Source of the DNA: Lactococcus hircilactis
GTDB lineage: Bacteria > Bacillota > Bacilli > Lactobacillales > Streptococcaceae
Length of the DNA: 41,927 nt
Reading direction: 5' to 3'
NCBI RefSeq assembly: GCF_009601015.1
Contig: NZ_WITJ01000015.1
Location: 1 to 41,927 of the forward strand
Below are positions 14,601-24,615 of this stretch, piece by piece; within the stretch, counting starts at the first letter, position 1; each line of letters begins with the position of its first letter. The notes under the pieces were generated by a model that saw only the letters and a program-made list of their open reading frames with translations, was not told the DNA's origin and searched no databases. The position numbers and the translations under genes were made by a program.

Positions 14601-16571
14601 ATCAACTAACACATCATAAAGTGGACGAGCATTCTTAACATCCTCATCGGTGATCCGTGTGAGTTCCGTTGTAAATTCGCTTAAGTGATAACCAGGATTT
14701 AAAAATTCATTAAATTCTGCAATCGGATTTCCCTTGTGCATTTTCACCGCAGCGATTTGAATGAGGTCATTGTGAACAGCGGAAAGTCCTGTGGTTTCTA
14801 CGTCAAAAACAACATAAGTTGCATCAAACATGTTCACATCTTGTTCATTGAGTACGATTGGAATTTTGTCTTCAACGAGATTAGCTTCTACACCATAGAG
14901 GATTTTTACCCCTAGTTTTTTTCCCATTTGGTGAGCGTGAGGAAAAGATTGAAGCCCTCCGTGATCTGTAATGGCGACTGCTTTGTGTCCAAATTGATGC
15001 GCTAATTGTACAAGTGCTTCTGGTGTCTCAATTGCATCCATTTGACTCATGTGCGTGTGTGCATGAAATTCTACCCGTTTTTCAGGAGCTTTGTCTTCTC
15101 GCACATACTGAGTGGGAATTTCAATGAGATCATTGAGCTGCAAAATGAGATCATTTTTGAAATTATCACGTTGAATATTGCCACGCACACGACACCATAG
15201 TCCTGCTTTGATTTGTTTTGCGAGAGCAATTTCTTGATCTGTGCGAACCCATTTTTGGATGTAAAAACTTGAGGAGTAATCTGTCATTTCAAATTCGAGT
15301 AAATAATTGATGTTTCCTGTTTTTCGAGATTTGATGGTGCGAAGTTCACTTTTAAATACGTATCCTTCAAACACTACGGGACCGTTCGTTGAAAACTCAC
15401 TGACTGAGCGCATTGGCGTAATGGGTTCATTATTTTTGATTTCACGTCCCATTTGGAGTTTGTCAGAGTTGACCGCTTTCACTTGGAGCGCAACGCGATC
15501 TGCCGTTGTTTTAGTTTTGATTTGGACAAGAGCGTTTGCCGTCATAACAAGTTCATCTTTGTATTTGTCATGCTCGATATTGCCTTGGACGCGCAGCCAT
15601 AATCCGTCAGTACTGACAGGATTTTTTTCTTCATTCGCCTGATTGACTTGATTGACGATGTGGTCAAATTGCGCAATTTCTTCTTCTTTTCTGCCCCATT
15701 TTGAAATTTGAAACGTTGAGGTTTCATCTGCCATCTTGAGCTCTAAAATATGATTTGTTTTGCTCCCGTCCTTACTTTGGAACGTTCTGTGATGTGCTTG
15801 AAATACATATCCTTCAAAAATCACCCCTAAACCTTCTCCAGAAATGAAAGCCATTGAAGTGATAGGACTTTGACCACTGATTTTTCTGCCAAGTGACACG
15901 CCATCTGAAAGTGCTGTCTCTACAAATTCTGGTTTGTCAGTACTGACAGCGTCACTTTCGTGTTTTTTGGCACGCTGCTGCTTTTGATTTTCAGCTTGTT
16001 GTTGCTCCACTGCTGCTTTTGCAACGCTGTGTTGAATTTTTTCTTCATGCGCTGCTTGAATTTGCTCGGTAAGTTGTTCATCAATCATAGGACGTAGGGT
16101 TATTTTTCCAAAACCAAGATCAGCAAACTTTTCTTCTAAAGCAGGAAAATAATTTTTCACGAAACGATCCAGTTGTGGATTATCCTCAACCATAAGATTG
16201 ACCCTAACACCGCTCAATTGAATCCGATATTTTTTAAAAATGCTTGAAAATGCAGGATCAGAAAATTCTGGCAGCGTCAAGATGTACTGATAGTATGCGT
16301 TAATGAGTGCTTCGTCATAGGTCGCATCTTTTGCGATAATCTTGATTTGAGTTTGTGCAATGGTTTGAAAAGCAGATTCTGTCAGTGCTGACAGAATTTG
16401 ATAGGCGCTGACAGGTAAAATTTCCGAAAATTTTAACTGAAAAAGCCAAAAGCGACGTTCTGTATGCACTTGAACTTCATCAATCTCAGCCGTCTGAAAA
16501 AGCACGTGTTCGCGCCATTCTCGCGGAAGTTTGATCTGATCCATCAATTTTTCAAAAAGATTTTCCATCAT
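11673..16571 (-). CDS. polC: DNA polymerase III alpha subunit, PolC type
   Basis: A 1632-residue leading-strand replicative polymerase of Firmicutes. In order: N-terminal domain and two OB-fold/linker segments (to about 490), PHP domain (FHAHTHMSQMD, about 500, and AITDHGG), DEDDh proofreading exonuclease inserted in the PHP domain (VFDVETTGLSAVHND, about 590), and the palm with a zinc site (CPSC and CPQC, about 1090-1125) and catalytic PDIDLNFSGD (about 1150). The fingers and duplex-binding domain follow, and the clamp-binding motif QLSLFDDLF ends the protein. The N-terminal half carries three copies of the iterated palindrome in frame, at linker positions (PVSTD, AVSTD, SALTE). It is the last gene of the uppS to polC block. 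Confidence 0.97.
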   Translation of the reverse strand: MMENLFEKLMDQIKLPREWREHVLFQTAEIDEVQVHTERRFWLFQLKFSEILPVSAYQILSALTESAFQTIAQTQIKIIAKDATYDEALINAYYQYILTLPEFSDPAFSSIFKKYRIQLSGVRVNLMVEDNPQLDRFVKNYFPALEEKFADLGFGKITLRPMIDEQLTEQIQAAHEEKIQHSVAKAAVEQQQAENQKQQRAKKHESDAVSTDKPEFVETALSDGVSLGRKISGQSPITSMAFISGEGLGVIFEGYVFQAHHRTFQSKDGSKTNHILELKMADETSTFQISKWGRKEEEIAQFDHIVNQVNQANEEKNPVSTDGLWLRVQGNIEHDKYKDELVMTANALVQIKTKTTADRVALQVKAVNSDKLQMGREIKNNEPITPMRSVSEFSTNGPVVFEGYVFKSELRTIKSRKTGNINYLLEFEMTDYSSSFYIQKWVRTDQEIALAKQIKAGLWCRVRGNIQRDNFKNDLILQLNDLIEIPTQYVREDKAPEKRVEFHAHTHMSQMDAIETPEALVQLAHQFGHKAVAITDHGGLQSFPHAHQMGKKLGVKILYGVEANLVEDKIPIVLNEQDVNMFDATYVVFDVETTGLSAVHNDLIQIAAVKMHKGNPIAEFNEFLNPGYHLSEFTTELTRITDEDVKNARPLYDVLVDFQKFCEGTILCGHNVNGFDVGFMNMNYVRNHLPRITQPVVDTYPLAQNLFPEMKRFGLGQLTKKFQINLGENHHRADSDAMATAMLFYRLLEEIRHIRQMEWTNLLDLNAKLVSKDSFKRIRPKHMTLYAKTQEGLKNLFKLVSYSNVKYFSGVPRIPRTVLQENRGGIIVGSACEVGEVFDAIMNKTFEETVEIAKFYDFIEVMPPALYRSLVVGGNFKNEKEVEQTIKDLIKVGKTLGKPVLATGNVHYLNPEDAIYREIIVRSLGLGAEINWTQGHGEHAKPLPLPEAHFRTTDEMLDAFHFLDEKTAHDIVIKNPNEMADSFDLLIPVRDDLYTPIMTFEGGEGSEERIVRLAYEKAHELYGNPLPDLIDARLERELRSIVGNGFSVIYIIAQELVFRSNKRGYIVGSRGSVGSSLVATMIGITEVNPLPPHYTCPSCRYFEEHDDGSVGSGYDMPDKKCPQCGHQLKKDGHNIPFETFLGFKADKVPDIDLNFSGDDQPFAHLDVRDIFGEDYAFRAGTIGTVADKTAFGFVKGYARDYDQYYSNAEIDRLAMGATGVKRTTGQHAGGIIVIPSYMDVYDFSPVQFPADDVNATWKTTHFDFHAIHDNILKLDILGHDDPTMIRKLQSLSGIVPQDIPMDDPEVYKIFTSTESLGVTPEQLNGVTLGTLGIPEMGTFTSMNMIAEAKPKNFADLLQISGLSHGTDVWSGNAQEIIRAGIADLSTVIGCRDDIMVYLIHKGLENGMAFTIMERVRKGMWFKIPTDEREKYIEEMRAHDVPEWYIESCSKIKYMFPKAHAAAYIMMALRIAWFKVHQPIQYYCAWFSIRATAFDLSVMGAGLEAVKAKMKEIKEKGFDATNVETALNTTLELTNEMLERGYKFSKIDLYRSDALDFIIDGETLIPPFITMDGLGENVAKQIVEARKEGEFLSKMELRKRGGVSQTIIEVLDNMGVLKGMPEDNQLSLFDDLF
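15606..15617. repeat. Iterated palindrome, exact copy in polC
   Basis: GTCAGTACTGAC in frame, read as V-S-T-D in the segment KNPVSTDGLW between OB-type domains. Confidence 0.85.
15936..15947. repeat. Iterated palindrome, exact copy in polC
   Basis: GTCAGTACTGAC in frame, read as V-S-T-D in a Lys/Gln-rich flexible linker (SDAVSTDKPEF). Confidence 0.85.
16381..16392. repeat. Iterated palindrome, one-base variant in polC
   Basis: GTCAGTGCTGAC, extended to CTGTCAGTGCTGACAG, read in the other open frame as L-S-A-L-T-E. Confidence 0.75.
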
Positions 16572-16637
16572 TTAACTTATTCCTTCTGATGTCTTTGACG
16601 CCTGATGCGCTGAGACGTTTTTCAATGTGAAACACCT

Positions 16638-16649
16638 GTCAGTACTGAC
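16638..16649. repeat. Iterated palindrome, exact copy in the proS-polC gap
   Basis: This core lies in a perfect 22-bp palindrome (16633-16654) with outer arms CACC and GGTG. It could form an 11-bp stem in the proS-polC transcript. No T-run follows on the minus strand, so full termination is doubtful. Confidence 0.85.
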
Positions 16650-16691
16650 AGGTGATTTGTGTTTGATTTTCCATTGATTGAATCTTTCTGC

Positions 16692-18557
<1,866 letters not shown>

Positions 18558-18576
18558 TTAAATAATAATCTTAATT

Positions 18577-19836
18577 TTATCTGATAAATAAGCGCATGAT
18601 GTCATTCCATGTGACGGCAAGAAATAACGCAAACATGAAAACCACACCAATCATCGTGATGAACGATTCTTTTTCTTGCGAAAGTGGTTTGCGCCGGATT
18701 GCTTCAATGAGGTTGAGGACGATTTTTCCTCCATCAAGCACAGGAATGGGGATGAGATTGACTAAGCCGAGATTGATGGAAAGCATGCCAATAAAGCTAA
18801 TGATTGTGATTAATCCACCCTTTGCAGCTTGACCGCTCATTTGATAAATCGCAACAGGTCCACCTAAATCATTGAGATTTGGTCGTACAAAGAGCTGTTG
18901 CAAGGCTCTAGTAATCGCAGTAAACATGTATGCCGTTTGTTGGAATCCGCCTGTCACTTTATCCCAAAATCCTGTTTTTAGGGGAGTTGTAATACCAACA
19001 CGATAAGCACCGTCTATTTTTTTAGGTTGAATCGCGAGTTGTTTTTTACTGCCTGAGCGCACAATATCGAGCTCAATTTTTTTTCCTTGCGACTTTTGAA
19101 TTTGGGCAACAACGGCATCCCAAGTGTTCGTTTTCACACCATTGACGGAGGTGATTTCATCATTCGTTTTTACGCCTGCAACATAAGCAGGTAATCCTTT
19201 TTCGACTGTCCCAACCTGGTTGATTGGATTTGGAACTCCGCCTTGCATAAATGTTACGACGATAAAAGCAACCAAGCCTAAAATAAAGTTGTTCAAAGGA
19301 CCAGCAAAGTTCGTTAAAATTTTTCCTATCACACTTGCGGATTGATATTGAACATCCAATGGTGCAATCCGAACTTCTGTCCCATCTTCTTCAATGATGG
19401 TCGCGTCATGATCCACATCATACGTTTGATGTTCTCCAAAAACCTCCCCTTCAATCGTGAGCGATTTTTCAAAATCGTATGCCGTCACAAGTATCGGAAC
19501 AGCACCATCAAGTTCGACACGATCTGAAAGATTGATGCGTTTAACTTTAGGACGCTCCTGTTGCATTTCTAAAACAAGCGCGGCAGGTTGTCCTTTTTTG
19601 ATTTCTGTTTTATCTTCTCCCCAGCCTGCCATGCGGACATAACCTCCAACAGGTAAAATCCGAATGGTATAGACGGTTCCGTCTTTGGCTTGATGAGCAA
19701 AAATTTTTGGTCCCATACCAATTGAGAATTCTCTAACGAGGATTCCCGCACGTTTGGCCCACCACAGATGACCATATTCGTGAACCACGACAATGACACC
19801 AAAAACGATGATGAATGTTATGAGCGTTTTAATCAA
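18577..19836 (-). CDS. rseP: Site-2 protease RseP/Eep (intramembrane zinc metalloprotease)
   Basis: A 419-residue S2P protease. The zinc-binding HEYGH is at residues 19-23 in the first membrane helix. One PDZ domain lies around residues 200-270 (GLPAYVAGVKTNDEITSVNG). The third zinc ligand is in NLIPIPVLDGG near the C-terminal helices. It cleaves membrane proteins and leftover signal peptides, including peptide pheromone precursors and anti-sigma factors in related cocci. It lies 22 bases after cdsA and 34 before proS, so it is almost certainly co-transcribed. Confidence 0.95.
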   Translation of the reverse strand: MIKTLITFIIVFGVIVVVHEYGHLWWAKRAGILVREFSIGMGPKIFAHQAKDGTVYTIRILPVGGYVRMAGWGEDKTEIKKGQPAALVLEMQQERPKVKRINLSDRVELDGAVPILVTAYDFEKSLTIEGEVFGEHQTYDVDHDATIIEEDGTEVRIAPLDVQYQSASVIGKILTNFAGPLNNFILGLVAFIVVTFMQGGVPNPINQVGTVEKGLPAYVAGVKTNDEITSVNGVKTNTWDAVVAQIQKSQGKKIELDIVRSGSKKQLAIQPKKIDGAYRVGITTPLKTGFWDKVTGGFQQTAYMFTAITRALQQLFVRPNLNDLGGPVAIYQMSGQAAKGGLITIISFIGMLSINLGLVNLIPIPVLDGGKIVLNLIEAIRRKPLSQEKESFITMIGVVFMFALFLAVTWNDIMRLFIR

Positions 19837-19858
19837 TAAAAATCTCCTCTGTCAATTT

Positions 19859-20656
19859 TTAGAATAACCCAAGTATGTGCATGATTGGAAAAACGAAAAT
19901 CAAGCTATCAAAGCGATCTAAAATTCCACCATGTCCTGGCAAAAGTTTTCCTGAATCTTTAACGCCAAAGTGACGCTTGATGCTAGATTCTACCAGATCT
20001 CCAATTTGGCCTACGATAGAAAAAATGATTGTAAAGAGAATCAGCTTGAGATAGCCGAGATCTGGCAATTCTTTGTTATATAGGAAGTACATTATAAGAG
20101 CGACAAGCACTGCGCAAAGAATTCCTCCTAAAGATCCTTCAATGGTCTTATTTGGAGAAACAGCAGGTAAAAGTTTATTTTTCCCAAAATTTTTACCAAT
20201 AAAATAAGCGCCGATGTCTGTTGTCCAAACGATGAACAGTGCTAAGAATACGATTGCAATGCCTGCGTTTTTAGCGGACAAAAGATTTTGAAAACCAATT
20301 CCGACATAAAAAGCAGATAAAAATGGAAAGCCAACATCTTCAAAACTGTAACTTCCTTTTGAGAGCACCATTCCTGTCAACATGATAAATAAAAAGAGTG
20401 TAAATAAGCCAAACCCACGATCGATATTAATGCCCAGCCAGCTTTGTCCAAAAGGGAGGGCCAGGCTCAAAGCCGCTAACGTCGATAAAATGCCTTCAAA
20501 TGAGAGCAAATGTAATTTTGCCATTTTGAACATCTCTTGCATGGCAATAATCACAAGGACTGCCACTAAAAGTTCAAAATAAATGGGATTATTAAGTAGG
20601 AGCAATCCCAGAAAAACTGCGCCAGCAATTACTCCTGTGATGATTCGTTGTTTCAT
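19859..20656 (-). CDS. cdsA: Phosphatidate cytidylyltransferase
   Basis: A 265-residue polytopic membrane enzyme that makes CDP-diacylglycerol from phosphatidic acid and CTP, the entry to phosphatidylglycerol and cardiolipin synthesis. The CdsA signature is complete near the C-terminus: SSIKRHFGVKDSG, LLPGHGGILDR and FDSL. About eight hydrophobic segments are visible. The gene starts 26 bases after uppS and ends 22 before rseP, within the conserved envelope operon. Confidence 0.96.
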   Translation of the reverse strand: MKQRIITGVIAGAVFLGLLLLNNPIYFELLVAVLVIIAMQEMFKMAKLHLLSFEGILSTLAALSLALPFGQSWLGINIDRGFGLFTLFLFIMLTGMVLSKGSYSFEDVGFPFLSAFYVGIGFQNLLSAKNAGIAIVFLALFIVWTTDIGAYFIGKNFGKNKLLPAVSPNKTIEGSLGGILCAVLVALIMYFLYNKELPDLGYLKLILFTIIFSIVGQIGDLVESSIKRHFGVKDSGKLLPGHGGILDRFDSLIFVFPIMHILGLF

Positions 20657-20682
20657 TATTCCTCCGTTTTGAGTTCAAATCT

Positions 20683-21423
20683 TTATTTATTTTTTACTCC
20701 GCCAAAACGACGATCTCGCTTTTGATACTCTAAAAGCGCAAGATCGAGTGCGGTTTCGTCAAAATCAGGCCATAAAACTGCTGTGAAATAAAGCTCGCTA
20801 TATGCAGATTGCCAAGCTAAAAAGTTTGATAAGCGCTGCTCACCTGATGTCCGAATGACCAAATCAGGTTCTTGATAAGCGCTTGGAAGGACGTTGGTTT
20901 GGAGTTGTGCAGCCAAATCTTGTTCTGTCAGTACTGACAGATCTTGTCCTGCCTTTGCCATGGCTTGGATCGCCAAAATAATTTCTCGACGTCCGCCATA
21001 ATTCATGGCGAAATTAAGAATCATTCCCGTGTTATTTTCAGTGTCTTTTGCAGCACGATCAATTGAAGCAAGCGTTGCTTTTGGAAGGCCTTCCAGCTCG
21101 CCCATCCAGCGAATCTGAATGTTTTCTTTGTTCAAAATCGGCACATATTTGCTGTAAAAATCAATCGGCAAACTCATAATAAATTTGACTTCATCAAGCG
21201 GTCTTGTCCAGTTTTCAGTCGAGAAAGCATAAACAGTCATCACTTTGAGGCCGCGTTTTTGTCCGTGAATCGCAATCTTTTTGAGTGCATCCATTCCAGC
21301 TTTGTGTCCAAAAATACGCGGTTTTCCTTGAGATTTGGCCCAACGACCGTTCCCATCCATAATGATTCCCACGTGTTTTGGCAGCGGAATTTCTTCTTGC
21401 AAGTTGTTTGAATAGTTGTTCAT
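20683..21423 (-). CDS. uppS: Undecaprenyl pyrophosphate synthase
   Basis: A 246-residue cis-prenyltransferase that builds the C55 carrier lipid for peptidoglycan and teichoic acid synthesis. The family motif GIIMDGNGRWAK places the catalytic Asp at residue 23. Later motifs include MNYGGRREI, DLVIRTSGEQRLSNFL and SELYFT. GAGG precedes ATG 21423. The gene contains one exact iterated palindrome in frame (LSVLTE), between two conserved blocks. Confidence 0.97.
   Translation of the reverse strand: MNNYSNNLQEEIPLPKHVGIIMDGNGRWAKSQGKPRIFGHKAGMDALKKIAIHGQKRGLKVMTVYAFSTENWTRPLDEVKFIMSLPIDFYSKYVPILNKENIQIRWMGELEGLPKATLASIDRAAKDTENNTGMILNFAMNYGGRREIILAIQAMAKAGQDLSVLTEQDLAAQLQTNVLPSAYQEPDLVIRTSGEQRLSNFLAWQSAYSELYFTAVLWPDFDETALDLALLEYQKRDRRFGGVKNK
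20927..20938. repeat. Iterated palindrome, exact copy in uppS
   Basis: GTCAGTACTGAC within CTGTCAGTACTGACAG, read as L-S-V-L-T-E in a variable loop of UppS. Confidence 0.85.
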
Positions 21424-21512
21424 AATACCTCACAGTTAGTATTCCTATTTTACCACACTTTGCTGTCTTTTTGTAGCCTGCAATGATTAATTGTCGTATG
21501 TTTAAGAATAAA

Positions 21513-21532
21513 AAAAGCTGTCAGCACTGAGC
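21513..21532 (-). terminator. Possible second terminator after yajC
   Basis: On the minus strand GCTCAGTGCTGACAGC is followed by TTTTTT. It is a decayed relative of the iterated palindrome (TCAGCACTGA on the plus strand), lying before uppS. Confidence 0.4.
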
Positions 21533-21560
21533 CGCCTTTCATTTTTAAGAAAAACGCGCT

Positions 21561-21572
21561 GTCAGTACTGAC
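21561..21572. repeat. Iterated palindrome, exact copy after yajC (terminator-like)
   Basis: CTGTCAGTACTGACAG followed on the minus strand by CGCGTTTTTC, 11 bases after the yajC stop. It probably serves as the yajC terminator stem. Confidence 0.8.
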
Positions 21573-21585
21573 AGAATTTCAAAAT

Positions 21586-21909
21586 TTAGTTTTCTTCAAT
21601 TGGACTTTCAACGACGGATTCAACTTTTCCGACTGTTTCAGGTGCAGCTGGATTTTTTACTGTTTTTACAGCGGCACGATCAAACGTTAAAATCACACCT
21701 TCACAATCTAATTCGATGGTTCCTTTGGCCTCATCAATACTCGAAAGAATCCCGTGCAAGCCACCAATAGTTGTGATTTCTGAACCTGTTTGCATTGCAT
21801 TAAGTTGGTTTTGACGTTGTTGTTGTTGTTTTTTTTGTTGACGGTTCATAAAGAACATCATTCCACCAAAAACAATGACAATTAAAATTAGTGAGATTGG
21901 ACTACCCAT
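21586..21909 (-). CDS. yajC: YajC, Sec translocon accessory subunit
   Basis: A 107-residue protein with one N-terminal membrane helix (ISLILIVIVFGGMMFFM), a Gln/Lys-rich stretch and the family core SEITTIGGLHGILSSIDE. YajC associates with SecDF and SecYEG at the membrane. It is a single gene with its own terminator-like palindrome, upstream of uppS as in other lactococci and streptococci. The C-terminal tail is acidic and probably disordered. Confidence 0.93.
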   Translation of the reverse strand: MGSPISLILIVIVFGGMMFFMNRQQKKQQQQRQNQLNAMQTGSEITTIGGLHGILSSIDEAKGTIELDCEGVILTFDRAAVKTVKNPAAPETVGKVESVVESPIEEN

Positions 21910-22017
21910 GTTTATATCCTCTTTATTTCATTTCTTAGCTCATTTTTTTGAACATTATGTCCATTGTATCACAGGATGAGAGCCCTGTCAAATGCGATTG
22001 TTTATACGCGTCAGTAC

Positions 22018-22770
22018 TCACAAATCTTGTCTGATCAGATTAAAATAACCTGCTAAGCCAAACGCGATAATTTCGACCACTGATAAGGTTAAACCAATCC
22101 AACTTTGTTGTCCCATAATCCCGCTCGCCATTCCACCACTCGCAGCAGAAATAGACAAAGAAAAGGTACTTGTGATAATTCCAACAGCAAAACTAATCCC
22201 CAGATAAACAAACACTCCCCAGAATTTCCCACGCGTAATGATTACAACGAAGTACAATAACACGATGGACGCAATACCAGATAACACGGCATTAAATAAG
22301 AATAACCACGCATCTGAACTGGTAAATGATGTGATGATGGATTGAATAAAATTGATGAATTCTGAGCTGAAAAATCCAAGCAATAAAATCACAGGAATCA
22401 CTCCGATGACTAAATAAGCAATGATATTCGATAAAATCGTCGCTAAAATTTTGATGAAATAAAAGTTACTCCGTTTCACTCCACTTGCGATCACCAAACT
22501 CAGGACTTTATTATTGTAATCCGTGCTCAACAAGTGCCACGGATAAATGATAGAAAAGGCCAGAAAGCCAAAAAACAAGGCCAACACAAAGGGAATCTCA
22601 AAGAAAACAAGGGAAGAAGGGGTTGAAACATCTCTTTGAGTGTTAAGCAGATAAACGCCAATTCCTGACGCGATTGCAAATAAAGCCGTCAAGCTTCCAA
22701 TCACAATCAGATAAGCTTTATCCCTGAAATTTCGATACAATTCCATTTTAAAAATATTTGATTTCGTCAT
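22018..22770 (-). CDS. ABC transporter permease (ABC-2-like)
   Basis: A 250-residue protein with six predicted membrane helices and a short cytoplasmic N-terminus (MELYRNFRDKAYLIVI). This is the layout of permeases that pair with BcrA-type ATPases in bacteriocin or antibiotic resistance and lipid export. It follows its ATPase gene by 28 bases, so the two form an operon. The substrate is unknown. A decayed copy of the iterated palindrome (GTCAGTACTCA) overlaps its stop codon. Confidence 0.8.
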   Translation of the reverse strand: MTKSNIFKMELYRNFRDKAYLIVIGSLTALFAIASGIGVYLLNTQRDVSTPSSLVFFEIPFVLALFFGFLAFSIIYPWHLLSTDYNNKVLSLVIASGVKRSNFYFIKILATILSNIIAYLVIGVIPVILLLGFFSSEFINFIQSIITSFTSSDAWLFLFNAVLSGIASIVLLYFVVIITRGKFWGVFVYLGISFAVGIITSTFSLSISAASGGMASGIMGQQSWIGLTLSVVEIIAFGLAGYFNLIRQDL

Positions 22771-22798
22771 ACGTTCTCCTTTTTTCGTCCACTTGTTG

Positions 22799-23662
22799 TT
22801 ATTTTACAAACTCTGCGAATTTTGATTCTTTTTTGATTTCTTCAAACATCAAATCTCGACTGACACAGGCTTGGAAAATCGTTTGGAATTGCTCTGGCGT
22901 TGCTTCAAAAATAATCGATTCTTCGCGCTGCTCATAAGCGTGTCCTTCATTTTTTAATACCTCTGTCAGTACTGACGGATCGCTAACAACGACTTTATAG
23001 CGCAACATTTGACGTGTATCTGTCAAATCAAATGCTTCTGTGAATGTGCCATCCGCAAGCACGAAAACCTCATCACAAAGTGCTTCAATATCTTCTTGAA
23101 CATGACTTGAAATCAAAATCGTTTTTCCTGTTTGTTTAAGATTAAGCAGATATTGTCTGAACCACAACACAGATTTTGCATCAATGCCGCGCAAAGGTTC
23201 ATCAAAAATCAGCACCTCAGCCTCATTCATGAGCGAAATCAAAAGCAACAACTTTTTACCCATTCCTAATGAATAAGCACTCACTTTCAAATCCAAAGAC
23301 GCTAATAGATCTAATTCATCGGCTAATTTTCTTGCCAAATCTTCATCAAAATTGCCGCGCAATCCGCCAAAATAACGCAGATTAAACCATCCCGTATAAG
23401 ATTTGTAAAGTTCGATGTCGTCCAATAAGATCCCTGTTTTTGTCAGTACTGACGAATTTTTTAGGACGTTTTCGTCATTATAACTCACCGTACCAGAATA
23501 ATTCGTGATGATATTGGTCAAGGCTTTAAAAAATGTTGTTTTCCCAGCACCATTTTTTCCAACGATGCCATAGATTTTTCCTTCGTCAAAGCTCGCAGTA
23601 ACCCCATTGAGCACTTTTCTCATTCCATAAGCAAATTTTAAATCTTCAACTTTAATTTTCAT
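22799..23662 (-). CDS. ABC transporter ATP-binding protein
   Basis: A 287-residue ATPase with Walker A GIVGKNGAGKTTFFKAL (about residue 32), a degenerate signature YSLGMGKKLLL, Walker B VLIFDEPLRGID and the H-loop ISSHV. The divergent signature is normal in BcrA/NatA-type exporters. The C-terminal 80 residues form the accessory region of that class. It is the first gene of a two-gene operon with the permease. Two exact iterated palindromes lie in frame, read as SSVLTK and PSVLTE, both outside the catalytic motifs. Confidence 0.9.
   Translation of the reverse strand: MKIKVEDLKFAYGMRKVLNGVTASFDEGKIYGIVGKNGAGKTTFFKALTNIITNYSGTVSYNDENVLKNSSVLTKTGILLDDIELYKSYTGWFNLRYFGGLRGNFDEDLARKLADELDLLASLDLKVSAYSLGMGKKLLLLISLMNEAEVLIFDEPLRGIDAKSVLWFRQYLLNLKQTGKTILISSHVQEDIEALCDEVFVLADGTFTEAFDLTDTRQMLRYKVVVSDPSVLTEVLKNEGHAYEQREESIIFEATPEQFQTIFQACVSRDLMFEEIKKESKFAEFVK
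22965..22976. repeat. Iterated palindrome, exact copy in the ABC ATPase gene
   Basis: GTCAGTACTGAC read as S-V-L-T in DPSVLTEVLK, in the variable C-terminal region. Confidence 0.85.
23442..23453. repeat. Iterated palindrome, exact copy in the ABC ATPase gene
   Basis: GTCAGTACTGAC read as S-V-L-T in NSSVLTKTG, in the loop before the Q-loop region. Confidence 0.85.
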
Positions 23663-23750
23663 CGCAAACCTCCTTTTCTCCCATTATACCACGACTTTAA
23701 AGAAAAATTTCAAAAAATCTCAAACAAAAGCATTTCTCTTGAATTTTTCT

Positions 23751-23762
23751 GTCAGTACTGAC
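23751..23762. repeat. Iterated palindrome, exact copy between rlmH and the ABC ATPase gene
   Basis: CTGTCAGTACTGACAG, 24 bases after the rlmH stop. The T-run follows on the plus strand, not on the strand of rlmH, so it does not look like an ordinary rlmH terminator. Confidence 0.85.
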
Positions 23763-23787
23763 AGGATTTTTTTCTTACACCATTCGT

Positions 23788-24267
23788 TTATTTGTGATAA
23801 GCTGAATGACGATTGATCATTTGTGCCCGATAAATCTGCTCCATCATGACCAACCGCATCAGCTGATGTGGAAGAGTCATCCGTCCAAAGGAAATCTGAA
23901 CATTTGCGCGCTGAATTACTTCATCGCAAAGCCCGAGCGATCCTCCAATAATAAAAACAAGATTTTTCGTTCCATAAATTTCTGCATTTTTCACCAGATC
24001 TGAAAGGTCCTCAGACCTTATCAATTTCCCTTGAATCGCCAAAATGATCACCTGATCCTCTGGCGTCAAACGTCCCAAAATTCGTTTTCCTTCTTGATTT
24101 TTGATCTGTTCCATCACTTTTTTTGACGCACGATCTGGAATTTTTTCATCACTTAATTCAATGATTTCCACAGGTATCATTGTGGATAACCTTTTTTGAT
24201 ATTCTGAAATCCCTTCTTTTAAATACTTTTCCTTCAATTTCCCGACCACAATCAACTTAATTTTCAT
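23788..24267 (-). CDS. rlmH: 23S rRNA (pseudouridine1915-N3)-methyltransferase RlmH
   Basis: A 159-residue SPOUT methyltransferase that methylates a pseudouridine in helix 69 of 23S rRNA. Family features are the start [20 protein letters not shown], the SAM-binding knot [10 protein letters not shown] and the C-terminal [11 protein letters not shown] with the final HSAYHK. The length is standard. It is divergent from htrA, an arrangement conserved in streptococci near the chromosome origin. Confidence 0.97.
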   Translation of the reverse strand: MKIKLIVVGKLKEKYLKEGISEYQKRLSTMIPVEIIELSDEKIPDRASKKVMEQIKNQEGKRILGRLTPEDQVIILAIQGKLIRSEDLSDLVKNAEIYGTKNLVFIIGGSLGLCDEVIQRANVQISFGRMTLPHQLMRLVMMEQIYRAQMINRHSAYHK

Positions 24268-24615
24268 GATTACTCGCTTTATTTATTTTTCTCTACTTAA
24301 TTTACCAAAAAATGATGAATTTTAAAACAATTTATCCTCATTTTTTCAACATTTTCCGCTTTTCCCCTTATGAAAAAAGAATGAAAGCTTGAATTTATCA
24401 ACAATTATCCCTGTTTTTCCACTTTTCTGTGGAAAACTTATCGTTTTATTCCACTTGTTCACAAAAAAATGCAACTTATCCACAAAATTGTGCATAATCC
24501 TGATATTATTTCCTTTTTACCAACAATTAAGGTACTATTAAGTGTGTGAGGATAAAATGAGTCTCATAAGCTAAGCAATTAAAAAAATACAAACACGAAG
24601 AAGGGAATTTCCATT
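24268..24615. promoter_or_regulatory. rlmH-htrA divergent intergenic region with DnaA-box cluster
   Basis: This 348-bp AT-rich gap holds three perfect matches to TTWTNCACA: TTTTCCACA (24436-24428, minus), TTATCCACA (24476-24484, plus) and TTATGCACA (24497-24489, minus). Near matches are TTATCAACA (24395), TTTTCCACT (24415) and TTGTTCACA (24455). All fall within about 105 bases. An A/T-rich run lies to the left (24300-24350). The htrA promoter should lie around 24500-24545 (TACTAT near 24534). A five-codon frame with a GAGG site (ATG at 24557) precedes htrA. Confidence 0.65.

Noticed and set aside
11602-15727. Several open frames of 60 to 110 codons on or opposite the polC strand
   Set aside because: They have no ribosome sites and no recognisable protein features, and are fully explained as shadows of polC.
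24557-24574. A five-codon leader peptide before htrA (ATG AGT CTC ATA AGC TAA)
   Set aside because: A GAGG site is present, but five codons with no attenuator structure or codon bias is too little to support a leader peptide.
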